Assembly (NCBI GenBank): GCA_964036195.1
Contig: OZ038460.1
Coordinates: forward strand, 13,457,504-13,521,503
DNA: 64,000 nucleotides
From: Sphaerolaimus hirsutus
Lineage: Eukaryota; Nematoda; Chromadorea; Monhysterida; Sphaerolaimidae
Reading direction: 5' to 3'
In this document: piece by piece, positions 18,991 through 32,010 of the stretch
Numbering within the stretch: the first letter of the stretch is position 1
How the letters are laid out: each line of letters opens with the position of its first letter
Notes under the pieces: generated by a model
The model's database searches: none
Told to the model about the DNA's origin: nothing
The model's input: only the letters and a program-made list of their open reading frames with translations
Translations under genes and position numbers: made by a program

Positions 18991-19965
18991 AAATGCGCAC
19001 TGCAGTGGACTGCAATATCGTGGAAACTGCCAAGTGGAAAGTAAGGCGTCGTCTCGGCAATACAAAGGTCATTGACAAGTTCGCGTGCACACCTCACTTC
19101 AGCTAATTGGCTAAGAACTTGGGAGTCGGATACACATCGCCTATATGTAGCACAATGCTGCAACTTCTCCACTCTTCCGCTGTTTCCAACTGCGGCATGG
19201 GGCTAACGTGTTCCTTAACGTTAATATTATGCTTGATGCCAATGTCAATTACATATTATCTCGCCTGCAAAAGGAAGTTAACACAACTGCGCGGAGGGGA
19301 ATGGAGACACTCGTCGCGTGCGGCGATGCGCAGCGCAGCGCTTATTTCATGACGCCCGACGGCGACAACCCGTCGCTTAGGTTCAGGTCCGTAAGGCGTG
19401 TTTAACTCGCAACTGGGGTGTTATTTATCTGAAGCGTGCTTTAAATACATGGTTACGTAAATATAAATCTAGTTGTCTAAAAAATAGTCTAAAAATTTCT
19501 GAAAAAAATCAGTTTTTCATACATTTTTTCAGTTACCCGTTTCCTTCGCTGAATAAAAAATCAGCTCTGCTTTTTTTCGAAACATTCTGCACTGCTGCAT
19601 GTGTATCCCCACGAGGACCTAAATCGAAGTCCAGAGAGAGAACAAAGTCTGTTCGGCGACGATATGACAAAAAGTTTTGCGCAATTTCATTTCAAGCATT
19701 GATTTGCAGCCTCAGGCGTGCCAGATGCAAGCGCCCTCCAGCATGCGATAGCCGCTTTTCTTCTCCCCAGCCCTTTATTTTCCAAGAGGTTCCCCTTTTT
19801 GCTCCAGTCTTAACAGTTCGTCGCGTGGGCGCGTCGCCCAAAAAGGAAATTGATTGATTTTGACACTGGCGCATTACTGCCGCCCAGCCGCACGCGCATC
19901 TTGTGCTTGAAACTTATTCGAATGCTAACATGAAATTGCCGTTGAAGCGCGCTCGTGCATAACTG
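18991..19965. other. Intergenic DNA, no gene seen
   Basis: Only short frames; no motif or repeat boundary could be supported. Confidence 0.4.
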
Positions 19966-20470
19966 CATAGTTGTTCAAACGTATTTACGTTTACTCCAAA
20001 TAAACGTATACTCGAGTACTGCGTAAATACGTTGACGTTTCCTCCGAAAAAATACCGGTACTCATTTACTCGCGTACTTTTTGAAAGTACGCGAGTACCG
20101 AAAACGTATTTAAAGGGGCATAGAAAGTGACATTTTGACAGACAGAAACTGACAAACATAGGATATTTTCCCAAAATATACTTATCAGGAGAAAAAACGC
20201 ATACCACTTTGATGTATTCCAGAGTAAAAATTGAAAACCTACCGACTGTTACAGTGTTACGTTCTCTGTGAGAGAAAATACGTAGTTTTACATTTTCTGT
20301 GAGGAAAAATACTCACTTTTACGTTTTCCCGTGAAAAAGTATTTTACTCATGTTTTACGCAGTGTAAAGGTATGCAAAAATTTACTTTACGTTTTCTGTA
20401 CTCAGCCGTGAGTAAAACAAAAATACTTTACGTTTACTTTGAAAAAAGTTCAGTACTTTCAACAACTCTG
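19966..20470. mobile_element. CAGAGTTG-type element with GTAAATAC/AAAGTAC arrays
   Basis: The right end AGTACTTTCAACAACTCTG matches the end of the element at 15184-16169. The left end near 19966 reads CATAGTTGTTCAAACG. The interior is full of CGTATTTACG, GAAAGTACGCG and similar self-complementary words. No clear TSD. Confidence 0.5.
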
Positions 20471-20812
20471 AACTGGTGCCCATTGGGAATGGGATGGAGT
20501 ATGTGCCGCCGGCTCACCAAGTGTTCCGTGCAATGCGGCGTATTATGGAATCATACAGTAAGCTTAACGTACGTTATGGTACCTACCTAATGTAATTTGC
20601 GCCATTGAGAGTCCATGTGCAGCTCATCTAAAGTGTTTATTTTTGTAAATAGGTACTGTATTTACGTCCTGGTGTAACTGCGACATCAGTGCGACATACG
20701 CATAATACACACATAAATATGTACGCACTTAAAGTACAATCATACTGGAAATTTGTATGAATACTTATTTGATAGAAATTTACTGTCCTAGTCCTTCCGC
20801 AAAAACACACGT
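20471..20812. other. Intergenic DNA, no gene seen
   Basis: Short AT-rich stretch with GTAGGTA-like words. It abuts the element that starts at 20821. Confidence 0.4.
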
Positions 20813-22293
20813 GCTGCTGCTAGTGATGTAAAGGCACCGGGGCACCGGTGCCCCGGTGCTGGGCACCGAAGGGCACCAGCACCGGTGCTGGTGCGGTGCC
20901 ATTGCGATCTTCAGGGGTGCCATGCCGGTGCCGGTGCCATTTTTTTCAGAATAGCACCGGTGCCGGTGCGGTGCGGTGCCATTTTTTTGCTGGTGCCAAA
21001 GGTGCTAGCACCAGGCCAAAGTAAAAGCACCGGGAAAGGCACCGGCCAAGGGTTCATGTACTGTGCAATTTTGTCCATTTTGTTTGTTCATATTTCAAAA
21101 AACAGCGATATATTTACCCAACCGTTTTTGCCTATTTTGTAAACCTCCCATCAAATAAATATACGTACTGAGAAATCAATTATACCCGAGATACGTGATC
21201 TGATGAGCGAATCTAAAAGTTTGTTGAATTTTAAATCATTTTTATATTTTATATTTATCTTACTTTTTTGTTCAAAATTTGTTGTCAGTTTATGACAGAG
21301 ATAGTTCCATTCTCTGTACAGCAACGACTCCGATCAGTAGACAATAGTGGCTATGGACATTGTAGTAAATTAAATATTTTGTCTTTCATTTGTAATCATT
21401 ATAATAGCTTCATAAAAGTGATTGCCACATCATTCTGATCATTTTAAGTGCTCAACCATCAAAATCGGTTGAAAATTCATGGAAATATGCACTTCCAAAG
21501 GTGAGACCACTGAGAACCTGCCCGATATTTACTTCAGAAATTTCAGCCCGGTGCGGTGCCTTTCGGTGCTAGCACCGGCAACCCGCCGGTGCCCTTCGGT
21601 GCCGGTGCCATTTTTTTCAAAAGGCACCGGTGCCGGTGCGGTGCGGTGCCATTTTCTGACCGGTGCTCCAGGGTGCCAGGTGCCCTTTTCATGCGTTGGC
21701 AAAGGTGCCGGTGCGGTGCGGTCATAGGGGATTTTGGGGTTAGCATTTTGGGGGGGGGGGTTCACCTGCCGGCGCGTGCTAATAACTCGGGAACCGCTTG
21801 GCGAAAAATGTTGAAATTTGGATATGATATAGTTAAATGTTGGGGCTACGCACAATTTTGACGATTTTTTTTTACGACCCCCCAGACCGGAGATAGGGGG
21901 GGGGGGCAAAAAAACACTGTCATTTGCGTTTTTTTTTGGGTGTCGCCGAGAACATTCAAACTTGAACATCAATAGCTCGGTCATTTGTGAACCGATTTTA
22001 GTCATTAAAATGTTAAAATGATCACAAATGTTCGGAGAGTTCATTTCCGAGGTCAAATCGGAGATACACATTTGTTTATATATCGTCTTAGCCTGATTTC
22101 GAAATGCAAAATTTCCGCAAAAGTTTGCTTTTTGAACATGCTATCCTATTCTCCTGATCGAGAGAAACTCATTAAAGCAAAAATGAGATCGATATCTCTT
22201 TCCAATCAAAAGTTACAGCTACTTTTATCTGCGCGCTACACACACACTCACCACTACCACGCAGTACGCGGTCATTTTCTTCCGCGCCATGAC

Positions 22294-23228
22294 TAGTGAT
22301 GTAAAGGCACCGGGGCACCGGTGCCCCGGTGCTGGGCACCGAAGGGCACCAGCACCGGTGCTGGTGCGGTGCCATTGCAATTTCAGGGGTGCCATGCCGG
22401 TGCCGGTGCCATTTTTTTCAGAATAGCACCGGTGCCGGTGCGGTGCGGTGCCATTTTTTTGCCGGTGCCAAAGGTGCTAGCACCAGACCAAAGTAAAAGG
22501 CACCAGGAAAGGCACCGACCAAGGCTTCATATGCAGTGCAATTTTGTCCATAGTATGTGCTTATTCATATTTCAAAATACAGCGATATATTTACCCAACC
22601 GTTTTTGCCTATTTTGTAAACCTCCCATCAAATAAATATACCTACTGTGAAATCCATTATACCCGATACGTGATCTGATGAGCAAATCTAAAATTTTGTT
22701 GAATTTTGAATCATGTTTATATTTTATGTTTATCTTACTTGTTTGTTCAAAATTTGTTGGCAGTTTACAACAGAGATAGTTACATTCTCTGTACAGCAAC
22801 GACTCCGATCAGTAGACAATAGTGGCTATGGACATTGCAGTGAATTAAATATTTTATCTTTCATTTGTAGCCATTGTAATTGCTTCATAAAAGTGATTGC
22901 CACATCATTCTGATCATTTTCAGTGCTCAACCATCAAAATCAGTTGAAAGTTCATGGTAATATGCACTTCCAAAGGTGAGACCACTGAGAAACTGCCCGA
23001 TATTTACTTCAGAAATTCCAGCCCGGTGCGGTGCCTTTCGGTGGTAGCACCGGCAACCCGCCGGTGCCCTTTGGTGCCGGTGCCATTTTTTCCAAAAGGC
23101 ACCGGTGCCGGTGCGGTGCGGTGCCATTTTCTGGCCGGTGCCCCAGGGTGCCAGGTGCCCTTTTCATGCGTTGGCAAAGGTGCCGGTGCGGTGCGGTGCC
23201 ATTTTTCCCGGTGCCTTTAACATCACTA
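22294..23228. mobile_element. hAT-like GGCACC element nested in its own relative
   Basis: Same termini as the host (TAGTGATGTAAAGGCACC), with a perfect 8-bp duplication, GCCATGAC, at 22286-22293 and 23229-23236. The internal sequence is closely similar to 20821-21760. Confidence 0.88.
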
Positions 23229-23282
23229 GCCATGACCTCGCTGCATAGTGCCTTTTATTTAGCACTTTTCCGCTATTTTTGA

Positions 23283-23693
23283 ATACCGCGTTTCCTCGAA
23301 TTACCCCCTGGGGGTTTATTTTTTCAGAGTGGAAATTTTGAGGGGGTTAGATGAGGGGGGGTTTATTATTTCGCCAGAAATATTTTGAAATCCCAGTATG
23401 AAATTGTCGTTCCAAACGTACGCAGACGTTGTAAAATGCAACAAAAACCATTGAGTATAAGACTCCACGAACTTCTATAAGTATTTACGCAGTATAAACC
23501 TTGTTCTAACGTAACACAGTAATTGTTTTCAACGTGTGTTCTGCTCGGACCACAAACCGTAGCTGTCATTTACATTTAAATGTCATTTACACCCAATATG
23601 AAAGGGGGGGGGGTATTTCGAGGGGAGGTTTATAAATTCATATTGCCCATTTTGAGGGGGGTATTTCTAGGGGGTATTTCGAGGAAATACGAT
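23283..23693. mobile_element. TA-flanked CCGTATTTCCTCGAAATACC element (copy 1)
   Basis: Left TACCGCGTTTCCTCGAATTACC, right GGGGGTATTTCGAGGAAATACG. The interior is rich in GGGGGT/ACCCCC. Relatives: 44375-44819, 52434-52693, 53922-54100, and diverged intronic copies at 25857-26340, 29570-29690 and 30709-30840. Confidence 0.65.
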
Positions 23694-24493
23694 AGATAAA
23701 TGAAAATGAATCCACCGCTAAATCGGAGCAGAGTGTCAGCAGAAAAGTAAACATAAACGATTGTATAGACATAAGAAAAGAGCATGTTTGCGAAAAATGA
23801 ATGTATTAAGTGGTAATTATGGGAACAGTGTATTCAAAAATAGCGGAAAAGTGCTAAATAAAAGGCACTATGCAGCGAGGTCATGGCGCGGAAGAAAATG
23901 ACCGCGTACTGCGTGGTAGTGGTGAGTGTGTGTAGCGCGCAGATAAAAGTAGCTGTAACTTTTGATTGGAAAGAGATATCGATCTCATTTTTGTTTTAAT
24001 GAGTTTCTATCGATCAGGAAAATAGGATAGCATGTTCAAAAAGCAAACTTTTGCGGAAATTTTGCATTTCGAAATCAGGCTAAGACGATATATAAACCAA
24101 TGTGTATCTCCGATTTGACCTCAGAAATGAACTCTCCGAACATTTGTGATCATTTTAACATTTTAATGACTAAAATCGGTTCACAAATGACCGAGCTATT
24201 GATGTTCAAGTTTGAATGTTCTCGGCGACACCCAAAAAAAAACGCAAATGACAGTGTTTTTTTGCCCCCCCCCCCCTATCTCCGGTCTGGGGGGTCGTAG
24301 AAAAAAATCGTCAAAATTGTGCGTAGCCCCAACATTTAACTATATCATATCCAAATTTCAACATTTTTCGCCAAGCGGTTCCCGAGTTATTAGCACGCGC
24401 CGGCAGGTGAACCCCCCCCCCCCCCCCCAAATGCTAACCCCAAAATCCCCTATGGGTGCGGTGCCATTTTTCCCGGTGCCTTTAACATCACTA

Positions 24494-24682
24494 GCTGCTG
24501 CTAATAAATATTTAATTGATTCACTGTAGGCATTGTTTTTACGAGCTATCAAAAGTGAATGAGGACTTCCAAAAGCAACAATTCAACGGCGCCCTAGCAT
24601 TTAAATCTCGCGGCCGCGAGAACGCGGCAACAATGGCAGCGGCAGCGCCCAGTCGCCCAACCTAATCTCCCACCAACCCGAC
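24494..24682 (+). promoter_or_regulatory. Promoter and 5' leader of the olfactomedin gene, with a uORF
   Basis: Starts with the TSD of the upstream transposon. An upstream ATG at 24633 opens a ten-residue frame that stops at 24665, 17 bp before the main start. No TATA box is obvious. CTGTAG near 24530 could be a splice acceptor for a 5' non-coding exon, but this is unproven. Confidence 0.5.
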
Positions 24683-27600
24683 ATGGCCAAGGGCGAGAAC
24701 CTATCCAGCTGCGAGGCGCGCACCTCGCTGCTGCAGCACGGGCGCGCCGAGGCGGGCGCGCACGAATCAACGGACCACAGTCGCTGCGCCACCCACCTGA
24801 AGATTCTCTACCTGCTGCAGGCGATCACGCTCTGCCTGCTGGGGGTGGGCTTCTTCTACATGCAGCAGCACGCGCGCGGCCTCGGCCACGGCGGCGCCAT
24901 GCCCGCCACCAGGACCTACTCTATTGGGAAACAGACTGTGGTGTTGGAGCCCATGGTGCAGCAGCAGCCCATGGCGGAGAAGGAGTCTGAGCAGCAGCAT
25001 GTGAAGAGACACGGTTGGCTCACGACGGCGGTCCATACACTAGTTGACATATGTGTGTCAACTGGTCTCTGTCAACTAAGATTTCGGTTTCACGTGTCGC
25101 ACAGCGATCCTGTAATGCAGCTGCCCTAATTTTTTTCAACATTTCCGCATGTGCATTTGGACATCGCTCCGCGACACGTGAAGACGAAATCTGAGTTGAC
25201 ACATGTCATTTGACACACATGTGTCAACTAGTATGCGGGTCGGCAACATGAAAAATCCAATAAAATAAAAATCAACGATGGCATTTTTTGAGAAAAACTT
25301 TCAAAACTTGAAATTTTTTATGTTTATTTTTATCTGGGACAAAAATTCACCACAACAATTTTCATAAAATGTGTATTCACCGCCTGCATCTTCTATACAA
25401 TTTCTCTCGTCAAGTGATAACAACCAGGTGCTATCAAAAACCTTTCCCCACCAGTCGGCTCGGCCGAACCTGACGCCCAATCAGTGGCCGGTCGCCGTCC
25501 ACGAACTCAAAGGAAACAGTCGGTCAGCCCGATCCCCACCATGCCGCTGCCGGCCGTGTGGCCCAGCTTCGACACCGTCTACGGCAGGAAGCACGCCGAC
25601 GGTGGTGCCACCAATTTGGATAGGGAAGCGCTGCTAGCGCCCAATGAACAGTGGATCATGCTGCCCAGCTTTGCAAGGGTAAATCGAGCGCACTCAAACT
25701 CAATTCTGCCGGATGACGGAAAATTGTCATTCCGTTCACATCCACGTTCACATCCGATTGAGCAATTAAACGAGTAATTATGTAAATAGGTAGATTTTTG
25801 CTCCACGTCATATGTGTTTGACGAAAACCTACCCCTTGGTTACTTACTCAACAATATACCGTATTTCTAAAAAAAATCATCAATTGTTTTAGCGTGAATA
25901 ACTTACTACAAAATATATTTATAAATGCTGTATATCCTTGAATAAGACCCCCCTTGAATAACATCCCCCTTGAATAACTCCACTCTGTTCGACAGGTGAA
26001 GAAAAATAACTCCTTTCGTTGAATCACTGCACCCTGTTGGCCAGGTGACGAAAAAAAAACTCCTCCTCTTGAATAACCCCCCCCCCTCTGGGTTTTGATA
26101 TGTGTAGGTATACACAATGTGTATTTGAATTATTTGACTGCCGACGGACACAAATTTAGCATGGGTACATTGTTTTTGTTTTTGTTAAACTAGGAAATCC
26201 CTGTTTTACATGAGTTGACGGAATGCATTGATACAATGAAGATCTGAGGAAACCCCCCCCCTTTGAATAACACCCCCCTTTAATAAGCTCCCCCTTGAAA
26301 AGTTCTGACGGAATAATAACTCCCCGGGGGATAAACGGTAATTCAATCAACTCGATAGTATACTCTGAGGACATGATACTCTGCACTCGAACTGATTTGC
26401 GTCTCACGTTGGAAGCGTGCCAATAATAATTAAAGCATGTGATTTTTCTGAAACAATTAAAAAATTCATGGTCGTGATAACGTTAACGTTTAACGTTATA
26501 ACAGCAACGAATTATATTGTCTTAGTATGAAAATCGCATCTGTTTAATATCGTTGGCACGCTTCCAACGTGAACCACTCGTGCAAGGTGTAATGTCACTC
26601 AAGTATACACATTCAAACACATCTTTCCCCCCAAATTCCACCCTTCACACGACTACAGAAAGAGGCACTGCGAGACATCTGCGTTCAAGTGCACAAGATT
26701 TGCGTGAGCGACACGAACGCGGGATCGGCGCCTTACACGTACAGCGTAAACTCGCAGCCGAGTGCGCGCGGCCCCCCTGGACCCCCAGGTTCTGCAGCAC
26801 AAAACATTGTAAAATAAATAGCTATTTTATCAATCACCTATCTCGTTTTGCAGGACCCCCTGGGCCGCCGGGACCGGCCGGACCCCCTGGTTCGTTGTAA
26901 ATAGTATTTGCCATTCTAATAGTGAATGTATAGTGCAGCATGGACTTTGGAATCTCGAAAAAATTACGCCGACGGCCATATCAATTCAAGTTTCCCTTTT
27001 CCGATAGTCTGTTTTTAGCGCATGCGCTGTCGATGTGCGTGTGCATGCATCCATGCCTGGTCTTCGAGTACCGATGCACGAGCGCCGCGGCTATCGATTC
27101 GATCACTTTTAACAGCTTATCAATGGAGTGCCATTAACGGTGTGCATCGCAAAAAGGCCGCTTTTGAATCACCTCGCACGCACCGGTTCGTAGGTGATTG
27201 CCGCGGCTGCACGCTCAAGCCTCCAATGGCAGCCAAACAGCCGGCGCCGGCGCCGCTGCAGAGGTCGGACAGCATCACCACCGGCGCCATGGAGCAGCAC
27301 GCGACCGACACGGTGGACTTCCTCTCGTCGGAGGAGACGCCAGCAGTGACCGAGTCCCGGGATGATGAGGGCCTGCCATATTACGAGATGGCCGGTGATG
27401 ACCTCACTTTTGTCGCTTTGGATGGCATGCAGGGTGGCAATGTGTCTGGGCTTTTGGTGGCCAATGAAACCGCCTCCGGTGCAGCCGCAGCCAAGACGTA
27501 TTCACATGGTGAGCTACCGGCGTCGGTGTTTTGGTAATTAGCGGTAATGATGACACATTTTACATTACAGATTACCTAATGCTTTGTGCATGCTTCAGAT

Positions 27601-30600
27601 ACTTTGTGTAAATTATCTACCAATATATGTAAATCATAAATATTAACCGCTTTTTTAACCAACCCCAAATTTGTGACATAATCCATGCAGCAGTTGTGTT
27701 GGTTGCGTCACTATTGGCCATCATGTTCACACCGTGTGAGTCTGTACACAGAGTGTTTCTGTTCACCCAGCGTATACTTGAAGTCTTCTCGTCCCCTCTT
27801 TCGGCCATCGATGCGAAAAAGCTAATTCTTCCTACAAAAATAGCTTAAATACCTACCTATGTATATAGGTATTTTGGCTTCTAAATGATCAGCGATGACT
27901 TTGGCGGCCCGCACACAACCTAGTTGACACATGTGTCAACTAATGTGTGTCAACTCAGATTTCGGCTTCACGTGTTGCAGAGCGATCTTCTAATACACTT
28001 GCCGCAACGTTGAAAAATAAATATTACAGCAGGTGCATTGAAGATGGCTCTGCAACATGTGAAGCAGCAATCTGTGTTGACACACACACAAGTTGACATA
28101 GATGTGTCAACTAGTGTGTGGGCCGCCTTTAAGGTGCGATTATAGCTAAATTGTGTTAGCTGTATCACAATGACGATAAGCTTAGTTTTATTTTGTCAAA
28201 ATCGTCCATTTTTGAAACGTGAATAACAATTTATAATTATGTAATCGCACCTTTACTGAGAAGAGCTTTCTTTCCAAGAGCTTTCATTTCTGTGGGCTTT
28301 CTGACAAACATGAGAAACGTTTCGCTGCGAATAGGTACAGGTATTTTTCACTGACTGAAGTTTTCAGTTTTCAATTGACTGTGTGTTACTACCCTTACAA
28401 TTTTGATTTAAGTAAAACTTAAGTTGGAAACTTGGTCAGAAATTTTTTGCAAGTTTTTCAAAGCAATATTTACTTTAATGAATTCATGATATTGGATTGA
28501 GTATAGCTAAATCCACTTAAAATCTTACCATAGCCGTTTTACCGCGTATAATACCTCATCTTTAAAACACAATCAATGCGGAGAACTCACCAAGTTTTTC
28601 AAAAAAATGTTTTCAAAGCTACGATTTTTTTGATTTTTCTGGATAGTAATTCGATAATTTCCTGCCATTCAGCAACGGATAAGAAATTCTAAAAAGTACG
28701 AATTTTCATGAAAAATCAGAAATTCTAAAATTACTTATCGTTGTTTTATGACGAATCCAGTCAGTGAGCGACCTTCTGCTTGCCGTGATGGTGCCGCGCA
28801 TGTGCCCCGTGTTCGTATCCTGCCCGCCGCACAAATTTCCATCTACCTGAGTGCCGAGCATTTTCTGTTGCTTTCGTTGTTGAATCTAAAGTTGCCGTCA
28901 AATAAAATCGCTAGTATGACATCTTATTTTCACACTACAATTTCGCAGGGTCGGCAATGTCCTCCGAACAAGCAGATGGAAACAACGTGGGGAGGCCGCA
29001 AAAAGGGCAGGCCAGTGGGCGACGAAAAACCACCAAAACAAAGCACAGGGGTAGAGAAAAAGCCAGGCGACCTCCATCGACTCCGCTGCCGGCCAGTTTC
29101 AAACGAAACAAAAGTGTGTGCTTCTGTGCACTGCGCGGCGCACAGGATTAGTGATGTGAAAAGCGCCAGAACTTTGGCGCCAAGCGCCAATGGCGCCAGA
29201 GCAAAATGGCGCCAAGCGCCAAAATGCGCCATGGCGCTTTTACATAACTACACAGAATCAATCAAAACCAACACCTTTCAACCCTACCAGAATGCTACAT
29301 CACGTCGGTGGGCGTGCCGCAGCAGCACGGTCACCTGCTGAACGCCTACGGGGCGTGGATGGCCGACGCGGCGCCGCCAGACTTGGGCCACCGGCGCTGG
29401 GTTACCGAGCACATTTACGGTGCGCTTCTGGTCGAGTACAAGTCCGAGCCGGCGCTGGAGGCCAAGCGGGTGGCCAACACGTACACCCTGGAGCACATGT
29501 ACGACGGCACAAACCATGTCGTATATAACGGTGAGTCGACTATGTCGTGTGTACATATAAACCGTATATCCTTCAATAAGACCTCTCCCTTGAATAACAC
29601 CCCCTGGTGCACAGGTAAGGAAAAACCAACTCCCTCCTTGAATAACTCCCCTCGCTTGAATAACTCCCCAACTGGTTATTTGATATGTTTATCCACACTG
29701 TGTATTCGAATGATTTGGATGTTCATGAACACAAATTTTAGTACGCATAAAAGATACCTACCATGTTTTTGTTGTTGTTGAACTGTTAAATACCAGTGGC
29801 TGGCAATGGATGTAAAACTGCAGCTGAAACAAACGCATGTCACCATGTCACATATGCATTACAGTCTGCTCTGTTCATGCTAAAACATTCCTTGTCATCC
29901 ACACAGTGTACTGATGCAGGCAGGCAGTCCAGTATATTGAAAATTTTCATTAAAAATAAATGTCTGAAGTGGATACACACCATTAAATATGATATGGAGC
30001 AGATACTGTCCAAAATATAAAAAGTCCCAACTATTCTGAAACATGGACAAATTGGACAAAAATGTTACTGCTCACACAATGTAAGCAGATAACAACTCAA
30101 GGGACAGTCATCCCGGGCATATGAAACCAACCCCCCAGGATACCCACCTATGGTATCCAAATGTTTTGCACATTCATCATTTTGAAATTTTGGCAGTGTT
30201 AGTCATGCAGTGAAAAAGTCCCAATCCCAACTATTCTGCACGGTAGTCTAAAACCGTTTGAACCCAATAGGTAAAATTACCGAAATTCTGACACCAAAAC
30301 AATGATTTCAGACATCCATTATAAGCTCCCACCAAAAAAAAACAACAACAAAAAACCACCGACAGTTTTAAAGTAAACATTTCACACGTCTTTATGTAAA
30401 ATGAGAAGTTGGCAAATCATGGAGCTCTAGTTTGGACAGATACAAAATATGAGTGACATCATTCGTCCCAGGATCGCTGTACTACCAGGCGGCGGGGAAG
30501 AACAAAATACTGCGCGTGGACATCGCTTCGAACAAGGTGTTGGCGGAGGTGGCGCTGCCAAATGCCGTGTTCAGAGGCACTGTTAGTGTTTGCCCAAGAT

Positions 30601-32010
30601 TACCATTAACACCACTATGGTACATTCTGCTATAGATAAACTCCTACGGAGTGCCGAGCACTTTTCCTATCGAATATCAACATTGAAAGCCGTTGGGAAA
30701 AAACAATTTACTGTAAATATTTCCTCGAATAAGTCCCCAGGGGAGATATTTTTTCGTCAGACTTTTAGACTGGGGCGGGCGGGATGTTGGAAGAGGGGTT
30801 GTTTTTCGAGGGGAATGGTTAACCTTCCGTCAGAACTTTGCAAACAGTACTCGATCAATTTACCTTAAAATGGTGTCAAGTAAATTAGTTTAATTAAGTT
30901 AGGTAATTAGGTATGTTTTAATCAAAATGAGGATAATTGGAAAAAATACAGATTTGATAATTGAAGCAACAGCGAGCACCAACTACAGAATATTTACACA
31001 ATGTCACAGAATACATATTTACATAAAACATCATTCACACATCCTCCCATCCACACAGACCTACCTGTACGGTCGCACGGGCGCCTGGGCAGCGCAGTCC
31101 TACTTCGACCTAGCCACCGACGAGCACGGCATCTGGGTGGTGTACCGTCGCGCCGGTCGCGGCTACTTGATGGTCAGCGCGCTGGACGTGACCACGCTGC
31201 GCATGTTGGCGTCGTGGCGCCTGACCACCATCAAAGCGAGGAAGGTGGGCCAGACGTTCGTCGCGTGCGGCGTGCTGTATACTATTGATAATGCGGCAGA
31301 TAGTCACGCCAAGGTGGGTATTTTAGTTGAAAGTTGCGTTTGATGGACCTACATTTTAGTGAAAGTGTCAACGAGAACGCCACCCCACACACATGCCATG
31401 CCGAAAAGCAGAGTCAGAAAACACCGGTGTGCCCAAAATAGACAATAATGTAGCTACCAATATAATCTACCAGACGGCAGACTTTACAATGAAATCTACC
31501 ATAGTCCATAACCCGCCCAAATAAACGAACAGACATAAAAAAATTCTCTCATCAGATCACATGGCTCCCACCTTTGGTGAATTTACTGCATGATTTTTCA
31601 CGTAATCTTATTCATCAAAATATGGTAGCATTCATTGTATCCGTCCAGTATACCCAAAAATGTACCCACGCCAAAAAACATGGTGAAAAGTGCGCCAGAC
31701 ATCTCTGCATTGTATTGACCACAATCGATAATCCCCGAATGTCTTTGTTAGCATATTTACGTTCAGTAAACCAGGTAATCTCCAAACAAGCAACCATAAA
31801 ACTGCCGACAACACGACCACATTCACCCAGCTCGCGACCGCCTTCGACCTGTTCACCGGCAAGTACACCGCGGTGAACCTGCCCTGGCGGAACAAGTACG
31901 GCCACACGACCATGGTCAACTACAACCCCGACGACAAGCGCATCTACTCGTACGACAACGGATACCTGCTGGCTACCAACGTGCAAGTGATCGAACCGCC
32001 CACTGTGTGA
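24683..32010 (+). CDS. Colmedin/gliomedin-like olfactomedin-domain membrane protein
   Basis: Exons (mine): 24683-25013, 25455-25678, 26659-26788, 26854-26889, 27194-27508, 28949-29050, 29291-29530, 30472-30581, 31059-31313, 31831-32010. All phases agree and total 641 codons with TGA. Residues 1-40 are cytosolic; 41-60 form one membrane anchor (hydrophobic, no cleavable signal), so type II. A minimal collagen run (GPPGPPG, then GPPGPPGPAGPPG, the latter on a 36-bp exon) spans about 223-241. An acidic/Ser-rich linker follows. The olfactomedin domain covers about 380-635: YGAWM, WVTEHIYG, GSLYYQ, DEHGIWVVY, NPDDKRIYSYDNG and the expected cysteine pair (ECYI and ACGVLY). Known relatives cluster receptors or matrix at the cell surface. 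Weak points: the exon 1 donor (ACG|GTTGGC) and exon 6, which could be skipped without a frame change. Confidence 0.85.
25027..25244. mobile_element. CTAGTTGACA MITE (copy 2) in intron 1
   Basis: Ends GGTCCATACACTAGTTGACA and GTCAACTAGTATGCGGGTCG. It begins within about 15 bp of the proposed exon 1 donor, which extends a chance open frame past the exon. Confidence 0.7.
25857..26340. mobile_element. TACCG-type element in intron 2
   Basis: TACCGTATTTC on the left and ATAAACGGTA on the right. The interior carries repeated TTGAATAACNCCCC words in both orientations. Internal boundaries suggest one insertion within another. Confidence 0.5.
27903..28127. mobile_element. CTAGTTGACA MITE (copy 3) in intron 5
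   Basis: Ends GGCGGCCCGCACACAACCTAG and ACTAGTGTGTGGGCCGCC. Internal GACACATGTGTCAACTA words. The central part resembles the copy in intron 1 (TTTCGGCTTCACGTG and its mirror). Confidence 0.72.
29149..29250. mobile_element. Short GGCGCC hAT-like element in intron 6
   Basis: TAGTGATGTGAAAAGCGCC on the left, GCGCTTTTACATAACTA on the right, flanked by CACAGGAT and CACAGAAT (7 of 8 match). At 102 bp it is almost only termini plus array. It lies 40 bp before exon 7. Confidence 0.75.
29570..29690. repeat. TTGAATAACTCCCC repeat block in intron 7
   Basis: Begins CCGTATATCCTTCAATAAG and has three or more TTGAATAAC(T)CCCC words. Half of a TACCG-type element; no right end seen. Confidence 0.45.
30709..30840. 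repeat. TACCG-type element in intron 8
   Basis: TACTGTAAATATTTCCTCGA and GAATAAGTCCCC on the left; GAGGGGAATGGTTAACC on the right, in partial inversion. Confidence 0.4.

Larger units (their letters stand above)
20821..24493. mobile_element. hAT-like GGCACC element with long inverted arms
   Basis: Terminus TAGTGATGTAAAGGCACC at 20821 and its mirror ending 24493. A perfect 8-bp duplication, GCTGCTGC, flanks it (20813-20820 and 24494-24501). Subterminal arrays consist of GGCACCGGTGCC words. The inner arms at about 21728-22293 and 23880-24450 are near-perfect inverted repeats. It contains a second copy of its own family (22294-23228) and a TACCG element (23283-23693). No transposase frame is seen. 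It ends 190 bp upstream of the start codon of the olfactomedin gene. Confidence 0.85.

Noticed and set aside
28748-29341. 197-codon frame covering the proposed exon 6 in another reading frame
   Set aside because: It runs through intron sequence and a GGCGCC transposon. The phase-1 frame fits the flanking exons better.
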